DNA of 37,208 nucleotides from the NCBI GenBank assembly GCA_015499995.1, contig JADNRV010000417.1:1-37208 (forward strand), written 5' to 3'. Source of the DNA: Flammula alnicola (lineage: Eukaryota > Basidiomycota > Agaricomycetes > Agaricales > Strophariaceae). Below, piece by piece: positions 34,062-37,208 of this stretch. The translations under genes were made by a program, and so were the position numbers. Each line of letters begins with the position of its first letter. The first letter of the stretch is position 1. The notes under the pieces were generated by a model, which searched no databases, was not told the DNA's origin, and saw only the letters and a list, made by a program, of their open reading frames with translations.

Positions 34062-37000
34062 ACGATTGTCGTTAATCCGTTTACCTATGCAATCCCAGCA
34101 GGGTCTTCAAGTGCTGGATCCATCACTTCATCGGCTGTTCCTGCGACATCAACTGCTCCAACGGGAGTGAGCACGGCACCTCCTACCCTTACAATTGTCA
34201 CATCGGTTCCCAGTGCGACTGCGGCTCTCGATTCTGCGCTACCATCGCAAGAACCTCTACCACCCAAACAAGCGTGGTGCCCTTCAGACATCTTCTGCGC
34301 GGGGTCGGTGAGTCGCGTCGTCCGACTTGTGGCTATATCAAGCTGACCTTCTATCTATCTCTATCAGTTGCTGCAAACGGTCGGCGTAGCAAATTTATAC
34401 CCAGATGACAAGACTTTCGTGGACAAGGCATGTTTATTTTGAGCTCATGACGTCGATTAATAGCTCATTCTCCCACAGCCAACAAGCAAGAACTCGCAAG
34501 CAGTCCTCGCCGATTTCCAAAATATCTCAGCCTCGACAACATATGGACAGGTTGTCAATTTCGTTGACAATGACTTCACAGGCGAGGGTACTGAGTTGGA
34601 GGCCGCCGCGTTACCCGACTTTAACCCCTCGCCTCCTTTCCTCAACAACCTCACAGCCACCTTCCCAAAGCATTTGCACAGACGGTCCATGGCTTCTGGA
34701 CGCAGCTGCTCGCAACACGAATGCATCGACACTCTGTGGATCAAGTGGCAAATGCGAGAGCACCTTGATCCCCCTGAATCATACATTGTCGTTCCTGGTG
34801 CGTATTCTTTATATCGTTCATGAAGCGTATGTTGAGGTGTACACAGGTGGTCGGTTCAGGAGATATACTATTGGGACAGTTTCTGGATCGTTGAGGGCCT
34901 CATCGAATCTCAGCTCTTCAGTGTTGTCAATGACACCCTGCAAAACTTCATGGATCAACTTGATCAATTTGGTTTCATCCCCAATGGAGGTCGGATTTAC
35001 TGTACGTTATTTTCTTTAGGAGAGCGGTGTTACCAAGGTTTAAAGTATTATTTATATTTAGACCTCAATAGGTCTCAACCACCTCTGTTCATCCAGGTTC
35101 GTTCAAATCTTTTCAATTCCGGACGATCATTCTCGTTGATCGACATCTTACAATGACATATTCTTTCAGATGTTGTCACGCTATGTTGCAACGAGTGGTG
35201 ATAAGAGTATCTTGACACGGGCACTACCTTTGGCGGAGGTAAGGTCTGAAACTATATTGCGAACGCACCCTCACTGGTCTTCCATCGTGCAGAAAGAGTT
35301 GCAGTGGTGGACTGACAATCGGTCTGTCCAAGTGAAGAGCCCTTTCTCCAATCAGTCCTTCACGATGTTCCATTACGCTGTAAATAACACTGCTCCACGG
35401 CCCGAGTCCTACTTTACCGGTCCGTCTGCATTGATATTCACTCAACATTTCTCTAACCCTATAATACCTATAGATTATTTAACGGCCAACGGACCTACGG
35501 TTAGCCCAGCACTTAACGACTCCCAAAAGGCATCCTTGTATGCCGAACTTGCTAGCGGCGCTGAAACTGGTTGGGACTATACCACACGCTGGTTCTCCGT
35601 CGGCAAAGAAAATAGCGGACTATTGGCATTAAACGTTAGGAATACAATTGCGGTCGACCTTAACAGTCTTCATTGTGAGTTGTGAATGCCGGCATAAAAA
35701 GCTGCAGTTGGCTGAGATGCTTGCTAGACAAAAATCATGTTCTGTTAGCGGGCCTTTATGGATCTTCTAATCCCGCAGCAGCTGCTAACCATACTGCTGC
35801 TGCTGCATCTCTCAAAGCTGGAATCCTTGACCTATTTTGGGATTCGCAAAAGGTATAAAAAGCAGTCTATTCGGAGATAACTCGGTGACGAAAGCCTTTC
35901 TCTAGCTGGCATTCTACGACTTCATCCTTGACACCAACAGCAGACACAATGTATTCAGCGTAGCTGCATTCTATCCTTTCTGGGTAGGTATTATCCCCAC
36001 TGAGGTGGAGCAGAATGCTAGTTCAGCTTTCGGTGTTTTCTCATCGGTCAACATGGTGCTCAATCGATACAACGGCACCTTCCCATCCACATTCATTGAC
36101 ACTGGCTCCAATGGTACTTTCACGTGACAAATTTCCTTGTATTTACCAGATCATTTCATAGGGATGCTCCGAACAGTTGGCCGAATCATCAATACATTAT
36201 ACTAATGCCCTCCAGGCGCTTCCAGCCAACGTATCTAACACCGCGCTTCCCGTCCCAGCTGCGAACCAATCAACATTCGACTTGATTCCATCTGGACAAC
36301 TGCTCTCGCTGAGGCATCGCTTCCGGTCAACCTGTTCATGGAGGAGCGAGCATCGTCAATGCAACGACAACTGGTCCAGCTGCTGACTTGAACAAAGGCA
36401 ATGAGACAGTGGCTAACGGAGGAACACCTGTAGCTGGAGAAGGCTGGTCAAAGTCTTTGCAGAGCAGCTGGCGAACAGATATTTCGCAAGTGCGCTGTGC
36501 AGTTGGTAAGTACCATGTTCATGCGTTTTTTTCTTCCGTGACTGATTATTCTTCTACGAATTAAAAGGCACGCTACCGGAGGCTCTATACCAGGTGTCCT
36601 GCCAAGGCTTTCAGATGCTGAGTTGGGCGTCACGCAAAGTACAACGAACACTGGAAACGTGAGCTATAGCAAAAATTATCTATGTTGTAGAGCTCTGACA
36701 TGAAATGACAATCAGATGTTTGAGAAGTTTTCAATTTTGGACATCGATTCGCAGGAAGAGAGGAGAATATACTGTTCAGGTAAGGCCAAATCAATGCCTC
36801 CGTATTCTCGGATTTTGATTAAACTTTTATCTTAACCGCATTTTCAACCAGGCGGGCTTTGGCTGGACCAACGGCGTCTTGCTTTGGGTTGCAAGCAACT
36901 ATGGCTCCGTTTTGGATGCACCGAATTGCCCAAACCTTCTGGATACCCCGACAGTGACCACCGCTCCCAGTGGCTCTGGCTCTGGCTCTGCTGGAAGCGC

Positions 37001-37096
37001 AAAGCCTACATCGGACGCTATTTCGGAGCGAATAAGCCGACCATGTTCCTTACGCTGTCTGTTATTGTTGGGTTCGTGATTACGTACATGTTGTAG
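34023..37096 (+). pseudogene. GH37 trehalase (secreted, C-terminally anchored) with a broken reading frame
   Basis: Acid-type trehalase, splitting trehalose into two glucose units outside the cell. The ATG at 34023 gives a signal peptide (LARIAFLLHTIVVNPFTYA), a Ser/Thr-rich linker and LPPKQAWCPSDIFCAGS. Later come the first GH37 signature (PGGRF, then EIYYWDSFWIVEGL), FGFIPNGGRIYYLNRSQPPL, GAETGWDYTTRWFS with the likely catalytic Asp, the second signature (QWDAPNSWPNHQYI), and MFEKFSILDID with the likely catalytic Glu. It ends in a hydrophobic tail (MFLTLSVIVGFVITYML) fit for a membrane or GPI anchor. The blocks lie in changing frames. One-base losses seem needed near 34665, 34708, 34788, 34860, 36105, 36199, 36305, 36323, 36463, 36749, 36760 and 37025. 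Intron borders are intact; one intron (34428-34478) is GC-AG. Either a recent pseudogene or a locus with sequence errors. Confidence 0.82.
34428..34478 (+). other. GC-AG intron in the trehalase gene
   Basis: The sequence after DDKTFVDK is GCATGT and the acceptor is CCCACAG; removing these 51 nt joins K to PTSKNSQAVLADFQN in frame. GC is the commonest non-GT donor and the rest of the donor (ATGT) is strong. Confidence 0.75.
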
Positions 37097-37208
37097 AAAA
37101 TTGCGCAAAAATTGCGGGGAAATAAATGGGTGGACGCATTCCCCATGGCACGGATGTTGGATCATTTCCGTTCCGTCTGTAGCGTGGCTTGTATTACAAT
37201 ACCCTTTT
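37097..37208. other. 3' flank of the trehalase locus
   Basis: The last 112 bp follow the stop of the trehalase and should be its 3' untranslated region. An AATAAA-like AAATAAAT at about 37121 could help polyadenylation; otherwise nothing is seen. Confidence 0.5.

Noticed and set aside
34023..37096. Insertional RNA editing as the main explanation for the trehalase shifts
   Set aside because: It is not established for nuclear fungal genes; sequence error or pseudogene formation are simpler. Kept only as a test.

Overview
The window is nuclear DNA of a filamentous basidiomycete, most likely an agaricomycete. Housekeeping genes are split by many short introns (mostly about 50-75 nt, GT-AG), genes sit close together on both strands, and several proteins (membrane-anchored aldo-keto reductases, a GH131 glucanase relic, a secreted GH37 trehalase, a short Ser/Thr-rich protein) are typical of mushroom-forming fungi. 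Nothing prokaryotic, mitochondrial or viral is visible.

Layout. 1-2480: no recognisable protein, but three intron-like segments on the + strand and short tandem duplications. 2483-3937 (-): proteasome subunit beta-6 (PRE7/PSMB1). 3938-8687: about 4.7 kb with no recognisable gene. 8688-10516 (-) and 10973-12808 (-): tandem pair of aldo-keto reductases, each with an N-terminal membrane anchor. 13331-14560 (-): broken glycoside hydrolase family 131 gene. 14903-16656 (-): glutathione synthetase. 16936-20870 (-): RPAP1, an RNA polymerase II assembly factor. 21188-21925 (-): HIT-family nucleotide hydrolase, head-to-head with 22141-23792 (+), a 2-oxoglutarate/Fe(II)-type oxygenase containing a 7-nt microexon. 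23982-26105 (-): PRMT3-type arginine methyltransferase. 26830-27294 (+): small Ser/Thr-rich protein. 28760-29166 (+): probable small spliced gene. 29221-30239 (-): CCDC25/Jlp2-type protein, head-to-head with 30540-32759 (+), an RBM25-like RRM+PWI splicing factor. 34023-37096 (+): secreted, C-terminally anchored GH37 trehalase whose reading frame is broken many times.

Themes. Gene expression and protein homeostasis dominate (proteasome, Pol II assembly, splicing, arginine methylation, CCDC25), with redox/glutathione functions (GSH2, two AKRs) and two secreted carbohydrate-active enzymes. The most unusual signal is in those two enzymes: the GH131 and GH37 genes keep splice sites and family residues but carry a series of one-base frame shifts, nearly all -1, while the other genes I could follow read cleanly (one possible exception is the oxygenase N-terminus). 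That could be recent pseudogenisation, locally poor sequence, or (much less likely) something acting on the transcript. Exon boundaries here were read by eye; I ran no searches or alignments, and family comparisons rest on remembered family motifs.
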